Origin: Mariannaea sp. PMI_226
Lineage: Eukaryota; Ascomycota; Sordariomycetes; Hypocreales; Nectriaceae
Assembly: GCA_024336345.1 (NCBI GenBank)
Contig: JANFOG010000010.1
Span: 1,116,001 to 1,180,000, forward strand
Direction of reading: 5' to 3'
DNA: 64,000 nucleotides
Made by a program: the position numbers and the translations under genes. Shown one piece after another: positions 36,518-47,134 of this stretch; position 1 is the stretch's first letter; the number at the start of each line of letters is the position of its first letter. The notes under the pieces are model-generated. The model did no database searches and was not told the DNA's origin. It saw only the letters and a program-made list of their open reading frames with translations.

Positions 36518-38003
36518 CTAGCATGCAAAAAGGAGCTTTCGACCACTCTGCAGTATACGGCCGACAAAATAAACGACAAAGGCTGCAAAATAAGCAACTC
36601 CTGCAAAAATAATAAGATTTCTGTAGGATCCATCTTCACCACCAATAAGAGCCCCAGCGAGAGGAATCCCAATAAGTGTTCCAAAGCTGGCAAGCGTATA
36701 GGCCGTGCCACTCCGTTTGCCATAGTCTTCCGTCTTGCAGACTTTCCCGATGCACACAGGAGCCAGGCTGATAGATGCCCCAGACCAAAACCCGTACAAA
36801 ACGGCAAACGACGTGGTCATGGCCCTATTTCCGTCGGCTGTGAGCCAAATACTGAATATTAGAGCCATACAAGTGAATGCCGTAATACACATTGTGTTCA
36901 CGACTCCAATGCGATCTGCCACATACCCTGGCAATGCTCGTCCTGGCACAGCACCAGCGTTCATGAGGGCGTTGAGCATGTATGCATCCTTAGGGGCAAA
37001 CCCCGAATGCAGAGCATACGCACAGATGTAGGTGATTGGTACAAAGATCGAGAACTCAATTAGGACCACCCCAAGAGTTAGAACGCCGTAGTTGATCTCC
37101 GCCAATGCCTTGAAGTCAATGGAAGAACCGGCCTTTTTGTTGTGAGGCAATCTTTTCCGCAATAGGATGCAAGCTAGGAGTCCATGAACCGCGAAGATGA
37201 GAGCAATTACTCGCATGGACCAGTCGAAGCCAATACGTGGGGCCAGGTACAGAATCACAAGAGGAATCCATACGCCTCCGATACCACCTGCGGTGCATGC
37301 AACTCCAGTAGCCAAACCTCGTCTTTTGTCAAACCAATGGCTGATCGTAGAAATGCTGGGGTTGAAAAGAAGAGACGCTGATATGCCTCCAAGAACGCTG
37401 AATGAGAGGAAAAACTGATAAAAGTCTGCGATAGGTTGGTCCAATGGTGTCCAGACACTTAGGCGTGGATAGGAACTCACGTTGAGAGAAGCTTAGGCAA
37501 ATCGTGGAAGCTACCATGCCGATCGAGCCAGGAATTATCAATACTCGGATATCGTAGGAGTCGAAGATCGGCCCTAGAAACTTGTACGTGAGTTCGTGTC
37601 ATAGTCAAACACCAACTCAAGTGGATGGACGTACCAACTTGAGCGCCGCAAAAGAACAAAAAAAAGGCATATGCGCTGAAAATCCAACCCAATGTCGACT
37701 CTGGCATACCGCGAAGTTGATGTTCGCTCAACCATGCCTCAATCACTGCCAGGGAATTGAGAAGACCCATTGACGGAATCATAGCGCACCAAGCACCCAA
37801 GACAACCAGCCAGGCCTGCATTCCACCTTCAGGAGTGTCGGAATCATCTTCTGTATTGTGTATCGCTTCTTCGATTCCTAAAATTGGTGAGATGTGAGAT
37901 TGTAATTATCAAAAAGAATGATTGGGGACTTGGATTGCGTACTATCAGGGTTCCCTTCCCTGGTCTCCTCGAGAGGTATCGGTCTTTCTTGAGTTATAGC
38001 CAT
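36518..38003 (-). CDS. MFS permease, monocarboxylate transporter-like
   Basis: Four exons: 38003-37943, 37877-37635, 37573-37481 and 37425-36518, giving 434 aa. After a short acidic N-terminus, helix 1 reads GMQAWLVVLGAWCAM, typical of fungal MCT-like (MCH-type) permeases, followed by NSLAVIEAWL and STLGWIFSAYAFFLFFCGAQVGPIFD. Later signatures are STISHWFDKRRGLATG, GGIGGVWIP, ALPGYVADRIGVVN and YGKRSGTAYTLASFGTLIGIP. It probably carries a carboxylate or aromatic acid across the plasma membrane. The last residues (LQSGRKLLFAC) differ from the usual family ending, so a missed 3' intron with further coding sequence to about 36400 is possible. Confidence 0.88.
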
Positions 38004-39317
38004 CTCATCCAGCAACAGTCTAGATAATTGCAATAAAAATTGTTACATGCTTTGATCAGGCGGCCAAGAGAATGGATTTATATCACTTGTAACCCAACAA
38101 GCCGAACGAATTCGGATGTCGGGGTCCCCTAGTGCGTACGACGTATTCGTATGTCCGAGCACTCCACTCAGGGTGTAATACTAGCCCTCAAGCTAGTAAT
38201 AATCTATATACTTCTCATGACTAATTGAGAGAGTTCCTTTTTTAAGTAAACGCAAGCTATACTTGATGTAATTTGGATTACAAGCGATGGTGCTGTTGAA
38301 GGTTGAGCTTGACTCTAGAATGAGAGAGAGGTACTGCTCTGGGTGCTTTAGTCTTGTGAAAGACCAAGCCGACTAGAATCAAACCTTTGGCTGAAAGAAA
38401 TACAACAGCTCTACCGAGGGTTTTAGCAGACTAGTGAACCTGAAAGCTTGGTTCAGCTGTTCAAGATCGTATTCGAGATGGCCACCGCTAAAGCATTTAG
38501 CATCACTATTGATTGGCCCTAGTCTGCAATGCATATCTTCCAGACATGGGTATAAGGGGCACAGACAGAAGAACGGGTAAGGTAGACTGGCCTTGTTTCT
38601 CCATCTCCTCGCATTTTAGTGATGCTCATCTTGATCATAAACCAATAACTCTTCCGGGACCCAGATTCCATTGTCAATTATACAGAGCAGATACCAGACT
38701 GGTAAACTGCGAGAAGATTGAAGCAGGTAATCCGCCTTGCAGACTTGAAATATCCACAAAAAAAATTCTGTTTGTATGCAACCATGGAAGAGCTTGAGTT
38801 ATCCGGAGCAGCCCTATCACAGCAAGATCCAGACAAGGGTAGTAGTCTAAGCACTGCGCCTAAGTGGCCGCCGGCCCAGTTTGGTGGCCGTCGGGATCCG
38901 GGAACCCCGCAACGACTCATCGTACGACGATCTGCGATGACCGGAGACCCACCAAAATGGCCGTCGCTGATGAAAGCACAGCTGGAAATGATATCAATGA
39001 TCAATCCGGCCGTGTCCATTTGTCATTCAGGGACCAAACTAAATCATACAGGCTGGTGTGTGATGTAAGAGGTGAGACCTGGCATCTCTTGTGATGTTGC
39101 CGGCCTGAACCGGAGAACCTCTTTGCCGCCGCCGGAAATTGTACGGAGAGTGCATCTGGTGCACCCAGTGCAAATAGGGTCGCCCAGTCCAGATTGGCCT
39201 ATGACAGCGCGGGGGTCTGAGCCAGCCATGCATCGTTCATCTCAAAAGACATCGTCCGTCACGTTGTCCAACTTCTTTCTAACTTTACCCGTCACATAAT
39301 TTTATCGCCTGTTCGTC
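38004..39317. other. Intergenic, no gene recognised
   Basis: 1.3 kb with short overlapping ORFs. The last 200 bp precede the PaiB-like gene and would hold its promoter. Confidence 0.5.
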
Positions 39318-40085
39318 ATGTATCTCAGGGCTGCCCATGTCGAGACGGACCTTCGTGTCCTTCGACGTCTCATCCACGACAATCCCCTCGGCCTGCTCAC
39401 CACGGGTATCCCTTCTCAAAAGTACTCATTTCTCCAAACAAGCCATATTCCGTTCGCGTTGGATGTGGAGGATGAGTCAAGCGAAACAGAACTTGGACGT
39501 CTCCGAGGGCACCTAGCGAAAATGAACCCTCACAGCAAGTCCATGATGGACAGCCTGAGTGAGAAACCACATTTAAACAGTTGCCTTGAACAGGAGGTTA
39601 TGGTGCTTTTCAATGCTCCAGAGCATCACTACATCACACCAAAGTTCTACACACAGACCAAACCCGACACCGGCAAAGTCGTGCCGACCTGGAATTATGC
39701 CGCAGCGCAGGTCTACGGGAAAGCAAAAATCTACTTCGATTCTCAGTCAGAGGAAACAGGGAATTTCCTCAGCAAGCAAATTCGGGATATTAGCCACCAC
39801 AGCGAGACCACGATAATGCGCCACACGGGAGGGGACCGGCCAAAGGAGTGGTTAGTCTCGGATGCTCCAGACCAATTTATCAATCTCCTGAAAAAGAATA
39901 TCATTGGCATCGAAATCACCATCGACCGTCTCGAAGGAAAATTCAAAATGAGCCAGGAAATGGGCAAAGGGGATAGGGAGGGAGTTATCGCAGGGCTGGG
40001 AAACATAGGGTCAGATATGGGTCAGGGTGTTTCTGAGCTTGTGCAGAAACGAGGAGAAATCAAGGACCAGGCGTCAAAGAAGTGA
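39318..40085 (+). CDS. PaiB-like FMN-binding domain protein
   Basis: A single-exon gene of 255 aa, normal for fungal members of the FMN-binding-2 (PaiB) family. Hallmarks in order: MYLRAAHVETDL, HDNPLGLLTTG, SHIPFALD, RGHLAKMNPHSK, VMVLFNAPEHHYITPKFYTQ, VPTWNYAAAQVYGKAK, and IIGIEITIDRLEGKFKMSQ before a Lys-rich end. Structurally this is a split-barrel flavin-binding fold. In Bacillus subtilis, PaiB is encoded next to the polyamine acetyltransferase PaiA and affects sporulation and degradative enzyme genes. In fungi the role is not established. The adjacent convergent gene is a PaiA-like acetyltransferase, which strengthens a functional link. Confidence 0.93.
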   Translation: MYLRAAHVETDLRVLRRLIHDNPLGLLTTGIPSQKYSFLQTSHIPFALDVEDESSETELGRLRGHLAKMNPHSKSMMDSLSEKPHLNSCLEQEVMVLFNAPEHHYITPKFYTQTKPDTGKVVPTWNYAAAQVYGKAKIYFDSQSEETGNFLSKQIRDISHHSETTIMRHTGGDRPKEWLVSDAPDQFINLLKKNIIGIEITIDRLEGKFKMSQEMGKGDREGVIAGLGNIGSDMGQGVSELVQKRGEIKDQASKK

Positions 40086-40293
40086 ACACCGATTGTCTCA
40101 TAATTTATCTTCCTATTCTCAACACTGTCTTCTAATCGCCTTCTTCTACTATTTTCCCTGGCGTCGCCCTGTCGTTGACCAAGCTGTTATTGATATGGCG
40201 TTGTTGCGAACGCTGTAATGAAATAGAGAAAGAGCCCCATATAATGAACCAAATAAACTCCGCAATACCGTTTCCAAAATCTTCCAATCTTCA

Positions 40294-40845
40294 TTATAGA
40301 CTCTTCAACATAATTTCATCTCTCTGGATCACAGATCCAAGCGCGAAATCGTGGTCACCAACCTGGCGATATCCCCATTTCTGGTACGCTCTGATCGCCT
40401 TCTTGTTTTCTTCCCAAACTCCTAGCCAGATATTTTTGAATCCTTGTTCCCGGGCCATTTGGTCAATTGTTGAAGACAGCAAGCTGCCAACACCCTGACT
40501 GTGCGTAGAAAGGTCTACGTAGATCCGCTGCAATTCGACCGTCTTTTCGACTCCAACAAGACAGGGTTCGGTAGTTCCACGTGTGAGATAGGCAAATCCC
40601 ACGATTCTATTTTCAGAGTTTGTGGCGACTATTACGTCTTTGGTAGTGTCGTAAATATCCTTGGTGATTGCCTCTACGGTATATGTCTCTTCAAGATAGG
40701 CCGCCAGCTCGTGGGGCGCTACCGAATGACCAAACGTGGCTGTGAAGACTCTGAGGCCCATTTCAGAAATTCCGGCGACATCTGACAGCTTGGCTATACG
40801 AATTTGGATTGGTGGTGAGTCTCTGGCGGCCGTTGAGGGTGACAT
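40294..40845 (-). CDS. PaiA-like GNAT N-acetyltransferase
   Basis: An intronless frame of 183 aa from the ATG at 40845; no ATG occurs in the upstream part of the frame. It carries the GNAT fold: RIAKLSDVAGISEMGLRVF (strand 1/helix 1), GFAYLTRG, LQRIYVDLSTHSQGVGSLLL-like acetyl-CoA loop (QGVGS), and the stretch KNIWLGVWEENKKAIRAYQK. That stretch closely resembles PaiA, the Bacillus spermidine/spermine acetyltransferase. Polyamine acetylation is therefore a reasonable prediction, but not proven. Its 3' end faces the PaiB-like gene 208 bp away. The pair recalls the bacterial pai operon, rearranged to convergent orientation. Confidence 0.9.
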   Translation of the reverse strand: MSPSTAARDSPPIQIRIAKLSDVAGISEMGLRVFTATFGHSVAPHELAAYLEETYTVEAITKDIYDTTKDVIVATNSENRIVGFAYLTRGTTEPCLVGVEKTVELQRIYVDLSTHSQGVGSLLSSTIDQMAREQGFKNIWLGVWEENKKAIRAYQKWGYRQVGDHDFALGSVIQRDEIMLKSL

Positions 40846-42544
40846 TGCTGAGAGGGCGAAGACTTCTGAAGTGTTTAAAGCGTACTTTGTTGGCAGAGCG
40901 GGGGAAAAGAACAAGATACCAAAAGACTGCTTTCTTTTGATGGGAGTATATGTCTCAATTTTTGAAGTGAAGTGAAGTGGTTGAAGAAAAGAACAGAGAT
41001 CCAGCGGTGATTGTCCAGAATATATTGAGTGGGAGCAAGAAGTTGAAGTGTAAGGTAGGTACGTATCATTTATACCGCTGTTTCAAAAACGGTTCTGCGA
41101 TTTGAGGAAAACTCGAAATCTTGAGGATGTAGTTCTAGGGGCTTCTAGTGGCGGCGCATTTCGCCCTGGTCCAATAAATTAGTTAATTAACCTAATTGGC
41201 CATACAAAGTGAACATCGATTATCATTCTTTAATCGCGGCCTTCTGCCGGACTCTGACTCAGTCGCGTTTGACTGATATAGTCATCGATTCCTCTCCAGA
41301 TGGTTGAATACTAAACAAGATACATTTTTATTTAAAAGAAGGAAAAAAAACCCATAATGAAAGGCCCTACAAGCACCAATCCACAAATTCCGTGACCAAT
41401 CTTTTACTGTGTTTGTATATCCATCACCATAGGCTATTCCATTAAAGGCAAGTAGAAGCACACCTCGTCAAACGAGTGGCCGGCAATCGAATTTGCACTT
41501 GACGGCGATATGCGCCGGCCCGCCGGCAGCGATTGGAGAGAGACATCAAGTCAATCGAAGGGCGCGCATCCAAGAGTTCAAAGTTCCACATGTTCTCAAC
41601 AAGGCGTGCATAGGTAGTGCATATTGAGTAGATGACAGAAGACGACGGAAATCTTTTTGCCAACCAGACAAGGCCAGTCCAGTGAAGAGCCAAAATATTC
41701 TTTCTTCTCTGGCGTTCCTATCGTTTCGTCCGGTCAACTTCTCTTCCGGGCTAACAGTGAATGATTCCAGTTCCCACTGTATCGGAGTTTTCTCCTTGGA
41801 CTGAAAAATCTTGGCAAAACAATTCTCCGATATCTTCTTTCTCTACTCAATCTCACTCACACCCTTGAATCAACAAATATTCAGCATCCCTACAAAGAGG
41901 CACGATCAAACCACATTCAAAATTATGTCTTCATGTACGCTTGAGTGCAATTGGGAGGCAATTTGAACAGAAAACGAATTTGATTTGCATACCCAACGGT
42001 GGCAAAAGAGCCGCGATTCAGGCCATTTCCTGAGGTATGTCCTACCATGAAGCAGAGACTGCAATCGCGAAGATGAGACTTCAAAAAAAAGAAAAGGCTC
42101 AAGTGAAGAATGATAGTTTCCTCGTAGCGTCAAGTGATGTCAACAATTTATCGGTCAGGTTGTGACTGACAAACAAATTATGTGCACGTAAATGGCTACT
42201 AGCGAGAACAATCATCGCCAACCCGATCAATTTCCAATCGCAGGCATATGACGAAATACATTTATTTCATCATATCGAACAATGCACAACTGACCAGGAT
42301 AGATGCACTTGCAGCCAAACCCAAGCAGATGGTGACCTCACCGGAAGATCCGGCGGGCCGAGACACCACCGTTTCAATACGCGCGATGACCCGTATTATT
42401 TGGCTAGTGGCAACGATCCCTTCAAGGTTACTTTTTGACTCCCTTGAGTTTAGAGGCGCGACCGTTGAATCGAAAACATCCCATTGAGAATCCATCGGTG
42501 TATCGAAATTGAGTCTCTTCTTTGGCTTCTGGGCCTCTTAATTC
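40846..42544. other. Intergenic, no gene recognised
   Basis: 1.7 kb with short ORFs lacking motifs (for example 41442-41693 minus and 42262-42495 minus). Confidence 0.5.
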
Positions 42545-42968
42545 ATGTTCAGAGCCAAAGGAGCCGAGACAGCCCTGCCGGTCGCCTCTCACTGGCCTCC
42601 TCGGACACCTGGTAAGCACATCACCATGACTCTTATATCGCCGGACGCGAGCCTCGCTGACACTTCGAGGGACACAAGATGATGAAAATCGCCCCAGTTT
42701 CTTCAACGATGCCATCTCAGCAGTTGATCCCGTTGGAGAATTGTCTATAGCTCAGGACAAGAAACAATGGGTTCGGTGGCCTCTCGCCGTCTTCGTCACC
42801 TTGATATATCGGCCTATCACGGCGATCCACTCTGTTCTCTTTTCACATTCTGGCCTTCCAGGTCCCAAATTATTTGTCTTCTTCCTAGGAGTTTTCCTCT
42901 TTTTCATTATTCCAGCATTAATTTTGTCTGATTTTTGGTCCAGAACTTTCTCTCCCAGGTCCATTTAG
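42545..42968 (+). CDS. Possible small membrane protein (two exons)
   Basis: ATG at 42545, exon 1 to 42611, intron 42612-42669 (GTAAGC, branch-like GCTGAC, acceptor GAG), exon 2 42670-42968, giving 121 aa in phase. The predicted protein has a polar N-half (TQDDENRPSFFNDAISAVD), then WPLAVFVTLIYRP and a strongly hydrophobic segment KLFVFFLGVFLFFIIPALIL, suggesting one or two membrane helices. I do not recognise a family. Support is the clean splice site, phase closure and membrane character; without homology it may still be spurious. Confidence 0.35.
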
Positions 42969-44221
42969 GACTGGGCACGTTGGATTGAATTTGGTAGGCT
43001 ATTTTCGTGATGGCTTCTCAGTGCACCAAAAAGTAAGGATGCGACGGATTATCACCTATCACGTTTCATCTCATTTTTACACAGCATTTGACGATTTGCT
43101 ATTTTAGTTACCTCCTTTCATGCGCCCTAGCCCGAGCACCCAGTTTGTCAATTGCTAAAGCGTCCTTTGAGGTCACCTTCAACGTGCTAAGCCAACACAT
43201 GATCGACCAAGCACTATATAAAGACCTTAGGTCTTTTTTTTGTTAATTCTCTTATTGGAGTATACAGTTATTGAATTGTAATCATTTTTCTATGCGAGGC
43301 TCTGTCAATATTAAAGCTAAGCTGAATCAGTCCCGAGCTATAATGTGCAATACCAAATTCAAAATTACAACGTAGATATATATATGCTTCTGAGAATAGT
43401 CCTACGGTTAAGTAAATTGTTTGTGATTTATTGAACATAAATATGCCAATACGTAGTTAGAGTGCTTCAGAATTCTCATGCTTCTGGCTTAATTGAGAAA
43501 ACAGGCTGATCCTCCTGCCGGATGATGAAGCTCTCGCGCCGGAGACTCGACGCAAGAATTACTTCAATATGGTATGACCATTTGGTTTGTTCTAGCCATA
43601 CTTGGGACTTCCATAAATCAGAACTGCATATTCCCTACGCAATCTTAGTATGTCGACATCCAGTCCGTACCGGATGCAGTCGTCACATTATAGAGTTCTT
43701 GGCGAGTCAGTGTTCTTTTACTTCTCTAGCCAAATGAAATTGGCATGTAAAATTGGTTCCCCATTCCATTGGAGCCATTTAAATTGGCTAATACACTCCG
43801 TCTGCGAGGCAACTAATACTGATGCGCCTTCTACGGCAGCTTACCAGTGCGTCTCGTTCTTGAGACTCGCTGTGGGAACGCCATTGTGCATGCTTAGCCA
43901 TATTGATTGAAGACTTTCGAAAAGGAAAACGCCCATGAAACTGTTTGCAATACCGCCGCGCACCTCAAATGGATCACCAATTGCTTGAGAACATGAGATA
44001 GCGTTCGGGCACAAAAGTGCCCAACTCCATGTCACCACCTCTCGAACTAGCTCCGCTTGCCATTTTTCAGCCACGAGGATGAATTTGACTGACAAGAGAA
44101 CCAAGCAAATAATCAGGACAATTGATAGCTTTTCACCGCAATATAGCCATTTTGTAAAGCTAGAGTTGTGTCGCGTCGTGCTGTGGATGACGTCCTTGTA
44201 AACCTTGCTTTTTGTCAGACC
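42969..44221. other. Intergenic, no gene recognised
   Basis: AT-leaning spacer with short ORFs only. Confidence 0.5.
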
Positions 44222-44785
44222 TCAATTCATCGGATTACATTTGCTCACAGATGAGGAACAGGGATTCACCTCGATTTTTTGTACTGGATCAAGCGCCGCG
44301 AAATTACGTCCATTTGCTCCATATCTTTGACAAGCCAGTTTATCGGTCAGCTTCTCGACATCAGCCATTGTACGTTTGTGCTGGACTGCTATCTTTAACC
44401 CAAAAGGAGATGTCTTCAAACGAACAGCTTGCGCAAGCTCATTTCGTTCACGGCATGCTCTTTCTGCACACTTCTTGGCTAATAATAGCTCTGTCTTGGT
44501 TGTTGGTCTCCCCTTACGCATGCGACGCATCTTGAGATTGTGCTTAGTTGACTGCTTGTTAACTCTTTTCAGGTTCTTCTCCGCTATCACATTCACGTCT
44601 CTCGCGTACTCGCGACGCAACCGGGCATCATTGATGATCCATATACAGAAAGTTGCCGCTCCCTTTGCTGTTGTGTGCAGGTACCTGTTGTCGGATTTCG
44701 TGACAAAGATTCCATCAGGTCTTGTTTGCACCCACAAGATGACACTACAAAGCAGGAACACCACGGTTAGAAATTGGCGGGTCAT
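44222..44785 (-). CDS. Candidate small secreted basic protein
   Basis: 187 codons from the ATG at 44785. The N-terminus MTRQFLTVVFLLCSVILWV looks like a signal peptide. The rest is Lys/Arg-rich (for example RLRREYARDVNV, KMRRMRKGRPTTK), with several scattered Cys. No family is recognised. A plus-strand ORF overlaps it at 44376-44843, so one of the two is a shadow; the signal-like start favours this strand. A secreted effector or an anchored protein would fit, but it could be non-coding. Confidence 0.3.
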   Translation of the reverse strand: MTRQFLTVVFLLCSVILWVQTRPDGIFVTKSDNRYLHTTAKGAATFCIWIINDARLRREYARDVNVIAEKNLKRVNKQSTKHNLKMRRMRKGRPTTKTELLLAKKCAERACRERNELAQAVRLKTSPFGLKIAVQHKRTMADVEKLTDKLACQRYGANGRNFAALDPVQKIEVNPCSSSVSKCNPMN

Positions 44786-45901
44786 TTCTGGGAACAGATG
44801 CGGCGTATTCGAATTGGACAAAAGTGAAGAACCTTCTGCGTAACATAGCGGAACACGACACCCGGAGAATTAGCCGTTTATTAAGCGAGCCTGTTAGAAG
44901 ATGACAACTGAAGTTGGACTAGCCGGTCGGAACAGAGAGAAATGTGGGTGCGAGGTTCGAAGTACCAATTGAACCAAGTCGTCAAACAGATCCAAGTCAA
45001 GGATTGGTCTAAGTGGTAGTGTAGTCAACTCAAGTCCTGTACAATGGTCGTGAAGCGATCTGTCCTAAATTAACAAGTCCCGTCTGAAAAGTATAAAGAT
45101 CTAACCAAAAAGGTTTAGTTGCCGGCCTAACAAGATAGGAGATCCGGCTATAGTCCCAGGGGCATTCGAAAGGATATCATACATGGAGTGCAATCCTGTC
45201 ACGACATTATATGGTCATGTGTAGCTCTCAGTTTGCTCAGAGCTGAACATCGGATTCTTTTTTTAAGTTTATTACTTATATTGGCGAGGATCAGTTTAAT
45301 TTTAAGCGAAAAGGTCTTGCTTAGACATGAAGAAGGTTACATCTGAAGAATATACTAGGAAACCCTGACTCTCGTTTGTCTACTACCTCAAGATCCCACA
45401 TAATTCAATTGTATCTTCATTCACCCAATATGTTTGTAAATTCCTGCTTTCTGTACTTCCATTCTTTCCTCGCTGAGTAGATTTCATATACCGTATTTCT
45501 CACCCCAACTATGGCTGATCATGGAGAGCACAAATGTATACTTTTTGAGCAGTCGCTGCCCTACAACACCATATTTTTCCGGTATATCATTACCATTTCA
45601 GTTCTTACAAACGCTACCCAATGGTGTAATTGTAGGCCGCGTGACCATAACTGCTACCATAACTTCGAGCCTCCTGACCCGCTGACAGCATGAGGTATCC
45701 AAACATATTATATACAGCACTAGACACACTCTCAGGAGCATAAAATTCTTACCTAAAAACGATTTCAAATATGCAGAGAGCGAGATCGAAAATTTACTTT
45801 GATATTGCACGTAAAATAGTATTTGCCTTTCACAGTTCGAGAAAAACCAAACGTATAGCTCGTTCTTGTTTCACTCCTTCGGCCCATTCATGGCTATCTA
45901 A
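44786..45901. other. Intergenic, no gene recognised
   Basis: No motif-bearing frame is seen. Confidence 0.5.
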
Positions 45902-46303
45902 TCAGGTTTCCTGCCCCGACCCTCCCGTGGTCGAGTCATCGACGTTGAGAGAAGCAACAGCCTCGGATAGGGGTTCATCCTCATCCCTATCTGGGGCCGG
46001 GGGCCTCCATTGAAAGCAAACAATCACCCCCCCAAGCGTTATGCTATCCGTAAGCCGAGTTGCACCCCATAGTTTTGTTCCAACGTGTAGCCATTGAGTA
46101 ATGAGGAACTGCCTTAGATTTGGAAATCCTGCGCTCGTTGGCATAATCATGTGGCTTTGTTGACCTACGGCTTTAGCCCACAGGGAAATGTGTGCTCCCT
46201 GTTGTATCATTTTCCAATCGGGGTAAATATAGAGGTGATGTCTCTCAACTCGTGATGCAATGGCCTGAACATCTTCCAACTCTTGTGCGGAGGAACATGA
46301 CAT
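45902..46303 (-). CDS. Hypothetical protein, 133 aa
   Basis: A continuous frame from an ATG at 46303. A TATA-like TATAAATATA sits at 46430-46421, about 120 bp upstream on the coding strand, and the context before the ATG is A-rich. The sequence is a mix of charged and hydrophobic residues (HHLYIYPDWKMIQQGAH, LITQWLHVGTKLWGA) with an acidic, Gly/Ser-ending C-terminus (DRDEDEPLSE, STTGGSGQET). No family is recognised. It lies near the gasdermin-like gene on the same strand, but no functional tie can be claimed. Confidence 0.45.
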   Translation of the reverse strand: MSCSSAQELEDVQAIASRVERHHLYIYPDWKMIQQGAHISLWAKAVGQQSHMIMPTSAGFPNLRQFLITQWLHVGTKLWGATRLTDSITLGGVIVCFQWRPPAPDRDEDEPLSEAVASLNVDDSTTGGSGQET

Positions 46304-46442
46304 TTTTTCTCGGTTGACTCGATGGTTTATAATGATAAATTGGTTTCAATCAAATGTGGCGGTTTGCGCCCAGCTACAATGACGGTTGCAATATTCCAAT
46401 AATGGACGGAGAGAGTCTCTTATATTTATATTCGACAGCTTT

Positions 46443-46727
46443 TCATGATTCGCTATTCGTCTCCCGCACATTGACTCTCATCATTGCCGTTGTTTCCAAG
46501 TGAATGTAGGGGTCGATGCAGCGAGCCACATAACCAGGACGTACGTGGACGGCGAACGATGCTTTCACTGATTCTCTGATTAGTCTATACTGGTTCCTAG
46601 TATAGTACCCCAATCCCCCAATACTCGACATATTCGACGCCATCATAGCACGGTTGCTTGATATGTGATTGAACCTTGGTATATCGCTGGTGGAAACGAG
46701 GTTAGTAACATAAACAGCCATATTCAT
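46443..46727 (-). CDS. Hypothetical small ORF, 94 aa
   Basis: ATG-initiated frame without a recognised domain (MNMAVYVTNLVSTSD, GYYTRNQYRLIRESV). It could be a real small gene, an exon of something larger, or chance. Listed because it is among the few ATG-led frames in this gap. Confidence 0.2.
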   Translation of the reverse strand: MNMAVYVTNLVSTSDIPRFNHISSNRAMMASNMSSIGGLGYYTRNQYRLIRESVKASFAVHVRPGYVARCIDPYIHLETTAMMRVNVRETNSES

Positions 46728-47134
46728 AAATTTCCTTGTACAGTCAAATAAGATGGTAGCAAATGATAAACTTGTTAGTTACCTCGCCGCTATATTGCAA
46801 TAATACTTGAAAGGACTCGCAAACGAGAGCGACACAACATAGACTACCCTTCGAAATTTGGCGCCCGGTATGATGGAACTATTTGTAAGGAGTACCCATC
46901 GTCATTTATGCTAACAGGCAGTGAGATGAAAAAGATTCGTATTATTATGACGCTTTATGATAGTTCTCACAAATCCGGCACACAATTGTATTTAGTTAGG
47001 CCGTACTCCGTAATGAATTAGCATTGTACTCTAACGAGACGTAGGCGACTGAAGTAGAATATCTTGCTTAAATCTTCCTTTCTATGAGTTGAAAATCGCT
47101 TGTGTAAGAGGAAAATATGGTTTTGGTCTATTTC
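46728..47134. other. Intergenic spacer
   Basis: Holds the 3' flank of the gasdermin-like gene. No other feature is recognised. Confidence 0.5.
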
